From positions 1 to 64,000 of the forward strand of contig JBGAJM010000002.1 of NCBI GenBank assembly GCA_044224925.1: a DNA stretch of 64,000 nt, in the 5' to 3' direction. Position numbers and translations under genes: made by a program. Positions 17,398-26,449 of the stretch are shown here, piece after piece (the first letter of the stretch is position 1; the number at the start of each line of letters is the position of its first letter). The notes beneath the pieces were generated by a model. That model saw only the letters and a program-made list of their open reading frames with translations, was not told the origin of the DNA and did no database searches. Origin of the DNA: Kapaibacterium sp044224925 (GTDB taxonomy: Bacteria; Bacteroidota; Ignavibacteria; Kapaibacteriales; Kapaibacteriaceae).

Positions 17398-18772
17398 ATG
17401 AAACAACCCCTGATCATTCAAGGCGGCATGGGAGTCGGTGTGTCCGATTGGCGCCTCGCGCGTGCCGTTTCGCTTCAAGGAGAACTCGGTGTGGTCTCGG
17501 GCACCGGTGTGAACTCCATGCTGATCCGACGATTGCAGCTTGGTGATGCGGACGGACAGATGCGTCGCGCACTGCAACACTTCCCCGATCGGTCGATCGC
17601 CGACGAGATCATCGCCACCTACTATGTGGAAGGTGGTATCGGCCCGTCGCAACGATTCAAGCGCAGCTCCCTTCCCTCCGTCCATTCTCCCCTTGCCCTT
17701 CAACGTCTCTATGTTGCCGCCGCCTTTGTGGAGGTATGGCTGGCAAAGGAGGGGCATGGCGGCATGGTGGGCATCAACGTGTTGGAGAAACTGCAGACGT
17801 CGAACCTGCCCGTGCTGTATGGTGCCATGCTTGCCGGCGTCGACCATGTGCTCGTGGGCGCGGGCGTTCCGCGTGAGATCCCCGGTGTGCTCGATGCGTT
17901 TGTCGAGCATCGACCGGCTACGATCTCTGTGAGCGTGACGGGTGCAACGGATGCTGTGAAAGTGAGCACGTCGTTCGATCCGCATGCCGTGATGACGATC
18001 GATGCAGAGCGACCGCTCCGCCGACCGATCTTTCTGGCCATCATCTCGTCGAGCACGCTGGCCACGCATCTTGTGCAGAAGGCCACCGGACGTGTGGATG
18101 GGTTTGTGGTGGAAGGTGTGCTGGCGGGTGGACATAATGCACCGCCGCGTGGACCGATGAAGCTCACAGACCGTGGTGAGCCGATCTATGGAAAGCGGGA
18201 CGAGGCCGATGTTGACGGGATCCGCGCACTGGGGCTTCCCTTCTGGCTTGCCGGCTCGTTCGGCTCACCTGAGCGATTGGCCGAGGCACGTGCTCTTGGT
18301 GCCGCCGGCATTCAAGTGGGAACGGCCTTTGCGTTCTGCGACGAGTCCGGTCTGTCGAAAGGACTCCGCGACGAAGTGATCGCTCGGTGGATGATGCACG
18401 ACAGCATTCCGAGCGAAGCCGTCTTCACGGATCCGCTCGCATCGCCAACAGGCTTTCCGTTCAAGGTGGTGCTTCTGCCGAACACGCTCGCCGAGGCTGA
18501 TGTCTACGATGCACGTCCGCGCAAGTGCGACCTTGGCGAAGGACTATGTGAAGAAGGGCGGCGCGGTGGAAGACACCGTGAACCGCAAGTGCTTGTGCAA
18601 TGCATTGCTTGCCAACATCGGACTTGCACAACGTCAGGAGCACGGCTATGAAGAGCAACCGCTGCTCACGGCGGGCGACGATCTTGCATCGCTGGGCAAG
18701 TTCCTCTCGGGCGGACGGGATCACTATTCTGCACACGATGTGCTGTCGTATCTGAAGAGTTCGGTCACGTAA
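17398..18772 (+). pseudogene. Nitronate monooxygenase (2-nitropropane dioxygenase family), frame-broken
   Basis: This FMN-dependent enzyme family oxidises alkyl nitronates. The N-terminal part shows the family start IIQGGMGVGVSDWRLARAVS, then GHGGMVGINVLEKLQ, VEGVLAGGHNAPPRG and GIQVGTAFAFCDESGL. After RPRKCDLG (about 18535) the frame goes wrong and ends at 18651. The family C-terminus continues in the next frame to 18772: YVKKGGAVEDTVNRKCLCNA and LLTAGDDLASLGKFL. Homologues as I remember them have some 25 more residues between CDLG and the YVKKGG block, so a small deletion with a frame change is likely. The start at 17398 fits family N-termini better than an ATG at 17377. Confidence 0.83.
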
Positions 18773-18839
18773 CAATGTCACCGAATCCGACACATCTCAG
18801 ATCGTAGGTTGCAGCATCATCGATCGGGAGCGTACCGTC

Positions 18840-19454
18840 ATGTCGACACAAGAGCACTGGGAAAAGGTCTACACCACGAAGCAAGAGCGTGAGCGGAGTT
18901 GGTTTCAAGAGTATCCGACCACGTCGATGGAGTTCTTCACAGAGCTCGCGCTACCAAAGGATGTGAACATCATCGATGTTGGCGGAGGCGACAGTCATTT
19001 TGTGGACGCCCTGCTCGACCTCGGCTACACGAATGTGTGGGTGCTTGACATCTCGTCGCAAGCCATCCAACGCGCCAAGGATCGACTCGGCGATCGAGCT
19101 TCAAACGTACATTGGATCGTTGGTGATGTTCTCGACTTCTCACCACCGACGACGTTCGGCTTCTGGCACGACCGTGCCGCCTTTCATTTCCTTACATCCC
19201 CTGAACAGATCGATGCCTACATCGCTCTCGCCGAACGATCGATCGCACCCAACGGCTACATCGTGATCGGGACGTTCTCAGAACATGGACCAACGAAGTG
19301 CAGCGGTCTCGAGATCACGCAGTACTCGGCAATGTCGATCAAGGAACGCTTTGCACATGGTTTTGACCGCTACACGTGCATCGAGAACGTTCATACCACA
19401 CCGTTCGAGACAACGCAGAACTTTGTGTTCTGTCGATTTCAGCGGAAGGCGTAA
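18840..19454 (+). CDS. SAM-dependent methyltransferase (class I)
   Basis: This 204-residue protein has the Rossmann methyltransferase motifs: motif I IIDVGGGDSHF near residues 43-53, acidic motif II VWVLDIS near 67-73, and WIVGDVLDF near 92-100 before the FWHDRAAFHFL segment. It resembles the small-molecule methyltransferases often annotated as tellurite or thiopurine type. A GGGAG ribosome site precedes the ATG, and a TAGGTTGCA element lies upstream. Substrate unknown. Confidence 0.85.
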   Translation: MSTQEHWEKVYTTKQERERSWFQEYPTTSMEFFTELALPKDVNIIDVGGGDSHFVDALLDLGYTNVWVLDISSQAIQRAKDRLGDRASNVHWIVGDVLDFSPPTTFGFWHDRAAFHFLTSPEQIDAYIALAERSIAPNGYIVIGTFSEHGPTKCSGLEITQYSAMSIKERFAHGFDRYTCIENVHTTPFETTQNFVFCRFQRKA

Positions 19455-19494
19455 CCCTATTTCGTTCAATCACTTGCTCCCAGCGGGAGATTTT

Positions 19495-19533
19495 ACTCAG
19501 TATACTGAGTTATTTAACTCACTGTACTGAGTT
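19495..19533. promoter_or_regulatory. Two adjacent palindromes between convergent genes
   Basis: 19495-19510 is a perfect 16-bp palindrome, ACTCAGTATACTGAGT. 19516-19533 is a near-perfect 18-bp palindrome, AACTCACTGTACTGAGTT. Their centres are 22 bases apart, about two helical turns. They resemble a pair of dimeric-repressor operators, yet they lie between the 3' ends of two convergent genes, where a short bidirectional terminator is an alternative. Confidence 0.5.
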
Positions 19534-19535
19534 AA

Positions 19536-20003
19536 TTACTCCACCGGGATGAAATAGTCCACAGGACCCATACCGGTCTCGGGGTCCCACCGCTCGTCGT
19601 AGCGTTCAAAGTCGGGCGCGGAGCGTCGCGTGAGGCCGGAAGTCGGGAAGAGATCTCGCCACACTGCATCGACGAACTCGGAGAACTTGCTGATGTGGTC
19701 GTCGAACGTATACACCGCATACCGTCCAGCCGGTGCCACCACCGTGGTCATCCCCTCGACCTCTGCAGCGGTCGGCCCAACTTCCACAGCGGCCATATAG
19801 ACGAAGCCGTAGTCATCACCTTCCTTGGTGTTCATGCCAATGCATGCGCCATACGTGGTGTCACCCTGTCGCCCTTCGAGGGCAAAGATCTTTGGAACAG
19901 CCTCCATCCATAGATCCGGGATCTGATGACGGGTTGCTCCCGTGAAGGTGCGAGCCACACCACAAAGGGTGATCGCGTCAAGCGTTTGCAATGTTGGTTC
20001 CAT
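19536..20003 (-). CDS. GyrI-like/AraC effector-binding-domain protein
   Basis: This 155-residue stand-alone protein has the SHV fold of the GyrI-like small-molecule binding domain. The pattern fits the family: two similar halves, with VVAPAGRYAVYTF near residues 87-99, the aromatic region DDYGFVYMAAVEV, and the end FERYDERWDPETG..DYFIPV. Members bind drugs or hydrophobic effectors, or hydrolyse cyclopropanoid compounds. No DNA-binding domain is attached. The palindromic pair lies directly past its stop. Confidence 0.85.
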   Translation of the reverse strand: MEPTLQTLDAITLCGVARTFTGATRHQIPDLWMEAVPKIFALEGRQGDTTYGACIGMNTKEGDDYGFVYMAAVEVGPTAAEVEGMTTVVAPAGRYAVYTFDDHISKFSEFVDAVWRDLFPTSGLTRRSAPDFERYDERWDPETGMGPVDYFIPVE

Positions 20004-20046
20004 AGCGGTGCCTCAGGTGAAACGTCAAGAACATGTCGTCGGTCAA

Positions 20047-21210
20047 TTACGGGCGAACATACGCCGACGGCACGGGATCCCACGCATGGTCACTTTGCAT
20101 GCGTTCCATGCCCGATCGCTCGAGCGCATGCATGAATTCTTTGTTGAACAGCTCTTGAGCTGCAGGGTCCGTCATGAGGACGGGAGGGATCGAGGTGGCA
20201 TGGAGCGAGGCCTTCATGCCGGGGATCGCACAGGCGGCCTGTGCAAAGGTCGAGAGATGCTCAATGATCTGCGGTTGCTGCGCATAGAACAACAGTGTAC
20301 TTCCGCGTGCCGAGATATCGCCACGCGACGAGACGTCGATCACGTCGAAGACAGGATACATCGATACGTTCATGATGCACCAGAGGCGAATGTCGAGTTC
20401 GCGCTGCTCACCCAATTCAACGGTGCGTTGTTTGACGCGGCGAAGCATGTCGATGCTCAACACATTCACGACGTTGTTGATCACGCCGCCATCGCTGTGG
20501 ACATGACCGTCGATGAGCATCGGCGGGAAGATGCCCGGAATGGCCGAAGATGCTTGCAGAAGCGTGTGGAGTCGACGTGGGTCTCCATCGGCTCGACGTA
20601 ACTCGTCCGCCATGCTCCACACCCTTCCCACGCCAAGGTCCATATCGGTTGAGGCCACGAACATCTGTCGATCCTCATCGAAGGCAGCAGAGAGACGGCG
20701 TGTACATGGCGCGTCGACCATGTGTTCGATCGTGGCCACGAAGCGCTCCACGTCGAGCAGACCTCCGGTGTTCATCAACCAGAACCAAAGATCGAGCGAC
20801 GGCGTCACGCGCTCTGTCGCATCGCGATACAACAACGTCATCGTATCGAGATCGGCCATCGTACCAAGAAAGGCCAGCGGTGCTTGCAACGCGCCGGTGC
20901 TGACACCGGTGGCGATATCGAAAACAGGCATGGGCGATGTGGGATGATCTTTCCATGCATGCAGGAAACCCGCACCATACGCGCCATTCTGTCCACCGCC
21001 CGACAACATCAACACATCGAACGTCGCATCTCTCCGATGCACGATCCTGCGCGCAGCGCGCTCCACGATGCTGTCGCGTTGCTGTGCATCGGCACGTCGC
21101 AGGCTATCGGCATCGCGTTGCAGTTGTGCAACCGACGTGGGTGGTCTGTGAACCACGGCACACGAACTGAGCATCGCGGCAAGCAGAAAGAGGAGGAGGG
21201 AAGCGTTCAT
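20047..21210 (-). CDS. Patatin-like phospholipase lipoprotein
   Basis: This roughly 387-residue protein begins MNASLLLFLLAAMLSSCAVV with a lipobox ending at Cys17. The patatin fold is clear: glycine-rich oxyanion loop SGGGQNGAYGAGFL, nucleophile elbow GVSTGAL containing the catalytic serine, and the DGG motif (HSDGGVINN) with the catalytic aspartate. The family cleaves acyl chains from phospholipids, and here the enzyme would be anchored in the envelope. I chose the third possible ATG because it gives the best lipoprotein signal; starts at 21219 or 21234 are possible. It is divergent from the exporter operon. Confidence 0.85.
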   Translation of the reverse strand: MNASLLLFLLAAMLSSCAVVHRPPTSVAQLQRDADSLRRADAQQRDSIVERAARRIVHRRDATFDVLMLSGGGQNGAYGAGFLHAWKDHPTSPMPVFDIATGVSTGALQAPLAFLGTMADLDTMTLLYRDATERVTPSLDLWFWLMNTGGLLDVERFVATIEHMVDAPCTRRLSAAFDEDRQMFVASTDMDLGVGRVWSMADELRRADGDPRRLHTLLQASSAIPGIFPPMLIDGHVHSDGGVINNVVNVLSIDMLRRVKQRTVELGEQRELDIRLWCIMNVSMYPVFDVIDVSSRGDISARGSTLLFYAQQPQIIEHLSTFAQAACAIPGMKASLHATSIPPVLMTDPAAQELFNKEFMHALERSGMERMQSDHAWDPVPSAYVRP

Positions 21211-21270
21211 ACCGCTCATGTTACGCAATGCCAATGGAACAAGCCCGCGTCGCGACCCGTCTGGTCCTTT

Positions 21271-21693
21271 ATGAAAACACTTCTTCTTCTCCTCGCAACC
21301 TGCGGCATCCTTGCCACCTCACCTGTCCATGCAACGGAAACAGCCTTGGGAGTTCAATTTGGAACACCGGGCAATGTTGGACTCTCTCTGCGATTCGATC
21401 GCGTCTCGATCGGGGCGGCATGGCAGTTCGGCAATGACGGATATCTGCACACGACCCTCGACTACTGGGCCATCAAAAGCCCACTCGGATCCAAGGTCGA
21501 CTGGTTCCTCGGCCCCGGCGTGGACCTCGGTCTTGGCAATCCCTTCCTCCTTGCCATTCGCATCCCGATCGGTCTGCAATGGATGCCAAGCAAGGACTGG
21601 GAGATCTTCGGTGACGTTGCCCCATCCTTCCAGGTGATCGACGCATCGAAGTTCTACGTGGCCGGTACCATTGGTATACGCTACGTGCTGTAA
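21271..21693 (+). CDS. Small outer-membrane beta-barrel protein
   Basis: This 140-residue protein has a signal peptide (MKTLLLLLATCGILATSPVHA) and then alternating strands rich in Gly and aromatics (VSIGAAWQFGNDGYLHTTLD, FLGPGVDLGLG), ending in IGIRYVL. It resembles the small barrel proteins common in Bacteroidota and spirochaetes. It lies 63 bases before the exporter ATPase on the same strand and may be part of that operon, although a possible promoter box lies in between. Function unknown. Confidence 0.75.
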   Translation: MKTLLLLLATCGILATSPVHATETALGVQFGTPGNVGLSLRFDRVSIGAAWQFGNDGYLHTTLDYWAIKSPLGSKVDWFLGPGVDLGLGNPFLLAIRIPIGLQWMPSKDWEIFGDVAPSFQVIDASKFYVAGTIGIRYVL

Positions 21694-21716
21694 CAGCACC
21701 GCACAGACGGGCGCCG

Positions 21717-21724
21717 TATCTTTG
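21717..21724 (+). promoter_or_regulatory. TATCTTTG box before the ABC exporter operon
   Basis: A perfect TAnnTTTG box lies 33 bases before the preferred ATPase start codon (GTG, 21757) and five bases before an alternative GTG (21730). The TTG element is not evident. Confidence 0.5.
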
Positions 21725-21756
21725 CAGTCGTGTCATTTCACCACTCAGGATACGTC

Positions 21757-22461
21757 GTGGAAGATGAGCATGCGATCGTTGCAGAGCTGATCGGCGTCCG
21801 AAAAGAATATCGAACAGGAGACACGACGATCACTGCACTCGACACCACGTCGGTGCAGTTTCGTCGTTCCCAGCTCACGTTGATCATCGGTCCGTCCGGA
21901 TCCGGTAAAACGACCCTCCTTTCTCTGCTTGGCTGCGTGATCTATTCGTCCATGGGCGATGTGCGGATCAACGGCGCCAGCGTCCGCGGCCTGTCGCAGA
22001 ATGCCCTTGCCTCCATTCGCCTTCGCAACATCGGCTTCGTCTTTCAGAACTTCAATCTCCTTGCACCGCTCTCGGCACTCGAGAACGTGATGCAGCCATT
22101 GCTGCTCATGGGCGAGAGCACACGTCGTGCACGCGAGCGCGCCGCACGCGCCTTGGAGAAGGTCGGCATGACGAGTCGCATGACGAACCTTCCGCGCGCC
22201 TTGAGCGGCGGACAGCAACAACGCGTTGCCATTGCACGTGCACTCGTGACCGAGCCGTCGATCCTGTTGTGCGACGAACCAACTGCATCGCTCGATGCCG
22301 CAAGCGTTGGCATTGTGATGAACGAACTCAAAGAACTCTCGCGTGCCGGCAAGGCCGTGGCCGTGGTCACACACGATCCGCGATTGAAGCCGTTTGCCGA
22401 TAGGATCATCTACGTTCACAACGGCGTTGTGAGCGATGTACCGGAGGAGGACGATCTATGA
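21757..22461 (+). CDS. ABC transporter ATP-binding protein (LolD/MacB/DevA type)
   Basis: This roughly 234-residue ATPase has Walker A GPSGSGKTTLL, Q-loop FVFQNFNLL, signature LSGGQQQRVAIARAL, Walker B ILLCDEPTASLD and H-loop VVTHD, as in exporters of the MacB/DevA class. The GTG at 21757 is preferred because AGGA sits seven bases upstream; the GTG at 21730 would almost coincide with the predicted transcription start. Its stop overlaps the adaptor gene by four bases. It powers the tripartite system encoded by the next three genes. Confidence 0.93.
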   Translation: MEDEHAIVAELIGVRKEYRTGDTTITALDTTSVQFRRSQLTLIIGPSGSGKTTLLSLLGCVIYSSMGDVRINGASVRGLSQNALASIRLRNIGFVFQNFNLLAPLSALENVMQPLLLMGESTRRARERAARALEKVGMTSRMTNLPRALSGGQQQRVAIARALVTEPSILLCDEPTASLDAASVGIVMNELKELSRAGKAVAVVTHDPRLKPFADRIIYVHNGVVSDVPEEDDL

Positions 22462-23393
22462 GATCCGTGAAGATCTTCGTTTCCGTCATGACCGCACTCC
22501 TGGTGCTTTCGTGCTCGCAACAGGATACACCTGCACCGATCACCACGGTGACGCGACCGACCAAGGTGTCGACGGTGGTGGGCATCGGTCGCGTTGAACC
22601 CGCCACAAAGGTGGTGGCCTTGGCGGCCACGGAAGGTGGCGTGGTGGCAGGGATCGCCAAGAAGGATGGCGATGCTGTCCGTGCCGGCGATGTGCTGTTG
22701 CGCATCGACGATGCGGCAGAACGTCTTGCGCTTGCATTGGCCATGCAACGGGTGGAAACGCAACGTGCACAAGTGCGCTCCGACGAAGAGGCCGTGGTCG
22801 AATACGAAGCGCGGGTGGCGAACAAGCGACGTACGCTGGACGCAAGCAACCGATTGGCAGGTACAGGTGCAGAGACGGCACAGAATGTGGACGATCTCGC
22901 AACCGAGGTGAAGACGCTCATCGTGGCACTGCAACGCAGCAAGGCCACAGTGTCCATCGGACGGCAACGCCTGCTTGAGCTCCAGGCAGAAGTAGCACAG
23001 GCAGAGCACAACGTTGCACTGCGCACGATGCGCGCTCCGTCCGATGGGACGATCCTCGAGATGACGACCACCAACGGTAGCGCACTAGCACAGTATGCCA
23101 CGTATGCGCAGTTCGCGCCAACGTCGGACATCGTTGTTCGCTGTGAAGTGGATGAGCTGTTCGCAGACCGGTTACGTCGCGGACAACGTGTGGACGTGCG
23201 ACCGATCGGCAGCGAACAGACGATCACGTCGGGCACGATCGAGAATGTGAGTCCGTATCTCCGCAAGAAATCCCTCTTCTCCGAAAAGGCCGGCGACCAG
23301 GAAGACCGTCGCGTCCGCGAAGTGGTCGTGCGTGTGCAGGATGCATCGCACCTGCTCATCAATGCCAAAGTTGAATGCATCATCACGCTCTAA
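22458..23393 (+). CDS. HlyD/DevB-like membrane fusion protein (lipoprotein)
   Basis: This 311-residue periplasmic adaptor has a lipobox (LLVLSCS), a biotinyl-lipoyl-like half (GVVAGIAKKDGDAVRAGDVL), a long helical hairpin around residues 85-185, the second lipoyl half (RTMRAPSDGTILEM) and a beta-barrel domain. It bridges the inner-membrane permease and the TolC channel. It overlaps the ATPase gene by four bases and is four bases from the permease gene. Which substrate is exported cannot be told. Confidence 0.9.
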   Translation: MRSVKIFVSVMTALLVLSCSQQDTPAPITTVTRPTKVSTVVGIGRVEPATKVVALAATEGGVVAGIAKKDGDAVRAGDVLLRIDDAAERLALALAMQRVETQRAQVRSDEEAVVEYEARVANKRRTLDASNRLAGTGAETAQNVDDLATEVKTLIVALQRSKATVSIGRQRLLELQAEVAQAEHNVALRTMRAPSDGTILEMTTTNGSALAQYATYAQFAPTSDIVVRCEVDELFADRLRRGQRVDVRPIGSEQTITSGTIENVSPYLRKKSLFSEKAGDQEDRRVREVVVRVQDASHLLINAKVECIITL

Positions 23394-23397
23394 CACC

Positions 23398-24537
23398 ATG
23401 ATCACCACTGCCTATCGATTCATACGGTACGACAAGGCCAAGAGCATTGGCGTTGTGGTGGGCATTGTGATCAGCATCTTCCTGATCGGTCAGCAGATCG
23501 GCATCCTCTGGTTCCTCACGAGCTTGATGGGCGGTCTGGTGGCGAATTCCGATCGTACGGTGGGACAGATCTGGGTCGTGGACAATGTGACCAAGAATGC
23601 GAACGAACTCTCGCCTTTGGATGAGCGCATGGTCCGCCAGATCCGCAGCATCGACGGCGTGCTCGACACGTATCCCATTGTGATCGGTGCGGCCACGGTC
23701 ACCTTCGACAACGGCAAGACCGCGCCCATTGTGGTGATCGGAAGCGAAGCACCATCGTTTGCGGGCGGTCCGTCGCTGGACAAAGTGTTCCGCGGTGAGC
23801 GAGAGGACCTGATCTCCGACGATGCGGTGGCGGCAGAGTACTTCGATGCACAGATGTTCAATCACACGCTCGACGTGGGCACGTCGGTGGAGATCAACGG
23901 CAAACATGCACGGATCGCCGTGCAGACGAAGAACGCTCGCGGCTTTGCCGGTGCGTTCTTCTTCACCACGCTCTCGCGTGCACGACTCTACACGGGCTTC
24001 GACGAGAACAAGGTGAGTGCCATTGCCGTGCAGGGACGTCCGGGTGCCAACCTCGACTCCATCTGTGCCGCCATCGATCGGTCCATGGTTGGCGTGCATG
24101 CATGGAAGAGCACCGACCTTGAAGATGCCACCATTGGCTTCATCACTGTCACGTCCAACATCGGTGTGAGCATCGGATCGCTCGTGGTGTTCGCCGTGAT
24201 CAGCGGCTTCTTCATCATCGGACTCACCTTGTACTCCTCTGCGCTCGATCGCATCAAGGACTACGGAACACTAAAGGCCATTGGTGCTACGAACGGCTAT
24301 GTGCGCAACCTCATCCTGATGCAGGCATTTCTCTTTGCCGTGACGGGATACGTGTTGGCCGTGATCCTGCTCGAGGTGTTTCGCGTGAGTGTGGCTCGAT
24401 CCGGACTCACGTATTCATATTCGCCGCTTGTTCTGATCGGCCTGTTCGTAGTAACGATCTTCATTTCCGTTGGTGGTTCTCTGTTCGCTGTTCGCAAGGT
24501 GAATCGTGTTGAACCCGCATCGGTGTTCCGTGGATAA
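23398..24537 (+). CDS. FtsX-like ABC permease
   Basis: This 379-residue permease begins MITTAYRFIRYDKAKSIGVV. It has one N-terminal transmembrane helix, a periplasmic domain of about 200 residues, and three C-terminal helices (SLVVFAVISGFFIIGLTLY, LMQAFLFAVTGYVLAVILL, LVLIGLFVVTIFISVGGSL). The cytoplasmic loop with RIKDYGTLKAIGA is the ATPase contact typical of FtsX/MacB/DevC permeases. The start at 23398 follows the adaptor stop by four bases; earlier in-frame codons lie inside that gene. Confidence 0.93.
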   Translation: MITTAYRFIRYDKAKSIGVVVGIVISIFLIGQQIGILWFLTSLMGGLVANSDRTVGQIWVVDNVTKNANELSPLDERMVRQIRSIDGVLDTYPIVIGAATVTFDNGKTAPIVVIGSEAPSFAGGPSLDKVFRGEREDLISDDAVAAEYFDAQMFNHTLDVGTSVEINGKHARIAVQTKNARGFAGAFFFTTLSRARLYTGFDENKVSAIAVQGRPGANLDSICAAIDRSMVGVHAWKSTDLEDATIGFITVTSNIGVSIGSLVVFAVISGFFIIGLTLYSSALDRIKDYGTLKAIGATNGYVRNLILMQAFLFAVTGYVLAVILLEVFRVSVARSGLTYSYSPLVLIGLFVVTIFISVGGSLFAVRKVNRVEPASVFRG

Positions 24538-24540
24538 GCA

Positions 24541-25887
24541 ATGACCCTTCGTTCCCGTACCATCTTGCTCTTGCTCCTCACATGTCTGATGCGTCAGTTC
24601 AGTGTCGCTCAGCCACTGTCGACGCTGTCGTACGACGAGGCCATACGCATCGCACTGCACAACAACCCCGATCTGCAGGTGCGCACGTTGAATGTTCGCG
24701 CTGCCGACTATGCTGTTGATGAAGCGCAAACCGACCTGCTTCCGAGTGTCAACCTCAGTTACGATCTCCAGCGGAACCTGATCATACCCGTGACCCCGGT
24801 CCCTGCCGCCATCTTCGACCCTACTGCTCCCTCCGGTGCCATCACGCCGCTCCGCTTTGCAACAGGATGGATGCAAGGTGCCGGCGTTCTCGCATCGTTC
24901 AACGTCTTTGATCCGGCCACATATCGCAACGTGGCGGAGAAGAAGATCGAGGCGACGATCCGGGAGACCGATCGCAAGATCACGCAGCTTGATGTGGAGT
25001 CGCAGGTGGGCCTTGCCTATACCGACTGCGTGATCGCCCAAGAGCAGGTACGACTCTCCGTTGCCGATACGGTGAACAGCTCGAAGATCCTGCGCATTGT
25101 GCAGGATCGTTCGCTACAGGGCAGGGCGACGGCATCGGAAGTTCAGTCGGCCATGATCGACGCGAACAACGCCCGCTCGCGATTGAACGAGGCCATTCGC
25201 GTGTTGCGATCGAGTGAGGAGAAGTTGCTCTACACGCTCGGATACACGTCGCAAGTGGGAAGATCCGTCCTGCTCACCGACAGTATTCCGGCGCTCTATA
25301 CGCGGTTCGCATCGGCGGCCGATACAGTGGTGGCCGATAGTGCATCGCTCACCTTCGTGAAGAGCACGCAGCAAGGAGAGCTCACCGAAACGCAACGACA
25401 CTATACCACGCTTGGCTTCCTGCCAACCGTAACGCTCAACGGTTTCTACGGTGCGAACTACTACAACAACTCTCTTACGTTCCTCGATGCCACATCGTGG
25501 TACGGCAACAGTTATCTGCAACTCTCCGTCCGCGTTCCGCTCACGGCCGATCTGCAACGCTCGTATACACTCTCGAAGCTTGCCATTCAGCGAGACGTGG
25601 ACCAGCAGAACCTTGCTGCCTCGATGAACAAGCGTCGCTACGAACTTGAACGTGCACGTGCCGACCATGCCTTCTATACGGCGGAGTACACGATGAAGCG
25701 ATCGAATGCAGAACTGGCGCAGCGCTCCTTCGAGCTCTTGCTGCAGCAATACTCCGAGGGAAGGGTCAATAGTAACGACATGTCGCGGAGCGAATTCTCG
25801 GTGCAACAGGCACGGACAGAACTGTTACGCTCGGCCTACAACTTCATTCAGGCATCGCTCTCCATCCTGCGACTTCGCAGGTCATGA
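24541..25887 (+). CDS. TolC-family outer-membrane efflux protein
   Basis: This 448-residue protein has a signal peptide ending near SVAQ and two outer-membrane efflux protein repeats: YDEAIRIALHNNPDLQVR near residue 31 and a second half with ARTELLRSAYNFIQASLSIL at the end. Long heptad-rich helices are seen around 170-220 and 340-400. It forms the outer-membrane channel of the exporter encoded by the three upstream genes, three bases after the permease stop. Confidence 0.93.
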   Translation: MTLRSRTILLLLLTCLMRQFSVAQPLSTLSYDEAIRIALHNNPDLQVRTLNVRAADYAVDEAQTDLLPSVNLSYDLQRNLIIPVTPVPAAIFDPTAPSGAITPLRFATGWMQGAGVLASFNVFDPATYRNVAEKKIEATIRETDRKITQLDVESQVGLAYTDCVIAQEQVRLSVADTVNSSKILRIVQDRSLQGRATASEVQSAMIDANNARSRLNEAIRVLRSSEEKLLYTLGYTSQVGRSVLLTDSIPALYTRFASAADTVVADSASLTFVKSTQQGELTETQRHYTTLGFLPTVTLNGFYGANYYNNSLTFLDATSWYGNSYLQLSVRVPLTADLQRSYTLSKLAIQRDVDQQNLAASMNKRRYELERARADHAFYTAEYTMKRSNAELAQRSFELLLQQYSEGRVNSNDMSRSEFSVQQARTELLRSAYNFIQASLSILRLRRS

Positions 25888-25942
25888 TCACGACTCGCTG
25901 ATCGGTCATCGACATTCTCGCTGCTGCCGGTCCGCAGCGGTC

Positions 25943-26437
25943 CTACCGTGCAAGGACGAACGTCGTCATCGTGACGAGGCCGGCCACATCGATCGATACC
26001 TGATAGGTTCCGCTGCCGAGTCCCTTCGATGCCGCATCGATGTCGAGTTGCGCAACACCGTTCGCTCCAGCCACAACGGTCTCTTGCAGCACCGACCTTC
26101 CATCGACCGTGCGGATGGTGAGCATCACGTTCGAACCTTGCACCGCCGGGACATCGATCACGACACGCTGCGACGTGGGATTGGGATAGACCGACACACT
26201 GGGCCCCGTCACCGGTGCATCATCGGACACACCGGCCACGATCTCCGATCGTGTGCGCGCGATGTTCCCTCGTCCATCGTAATCATACCGAATGCGCAAC
26301 GCTTGGTTCCCCTGCAGAAAGGTCACCGTTGCAATGCGTCCGTTGTTATCGTACGTGATCCGCTCGCTCGTCTGTCCACGCGCGAACAACACGGCAAGGA
26401 TGATGAACAAGACAAGGAGAAGGAGGCGAGGTAGCAT
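25943..26437 (-). CDS. Small YD-repeat protein with T9SS sorting domain
   Basis: This 164-residue secreted protein has a signal peptide (LLLLVLFIILAVLFARGQ), two YD/Rhs-like units (RITYDNNGRIATVTF and RIRYDYDGRGNIA), and then a type A T9SS sorting domain that starts VYPNPTSQRVVIDVP and ends GTYQVSI..GLVTMTTFVLAR. It lies only 12 bases after the 1484-residue Rhs protein, which has no such tail, so the two may act together at the surface. The operon partner suggests a shared function; none is known. Confidence 0.8.
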   Translation of the reverse strand: MLPRLLLLVLFIILAVLFARGQTSERITYDNNGRIATVTFLQGNQALRIRYDYDGRGNIARTRSEIVAGVSDDAPVTGPSVSVYPNPTSQRVVIDVPAVQGSNVMLTIRTVDGRSVLQETVVAGANGVAQLDIDAASKGLGSGTYQVSIDVAGLVTMTTFVLAR

Positions 26438-26449
26438 GGTCGTACTCCG

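Noticed and set aside
17242..18135. Open frame on the minus strand across the nitronate monooxygenase
   Set aside because: The plus-strand frame has clear family motifs; the opposite frame does not.
21730..21756. GTG at 21730 as start of the ABC ATPase
   Set aside because: It lies five bases behind a promoter box and lacks a ribosome site; the GTG at 21757 has AGGA at proper distance.
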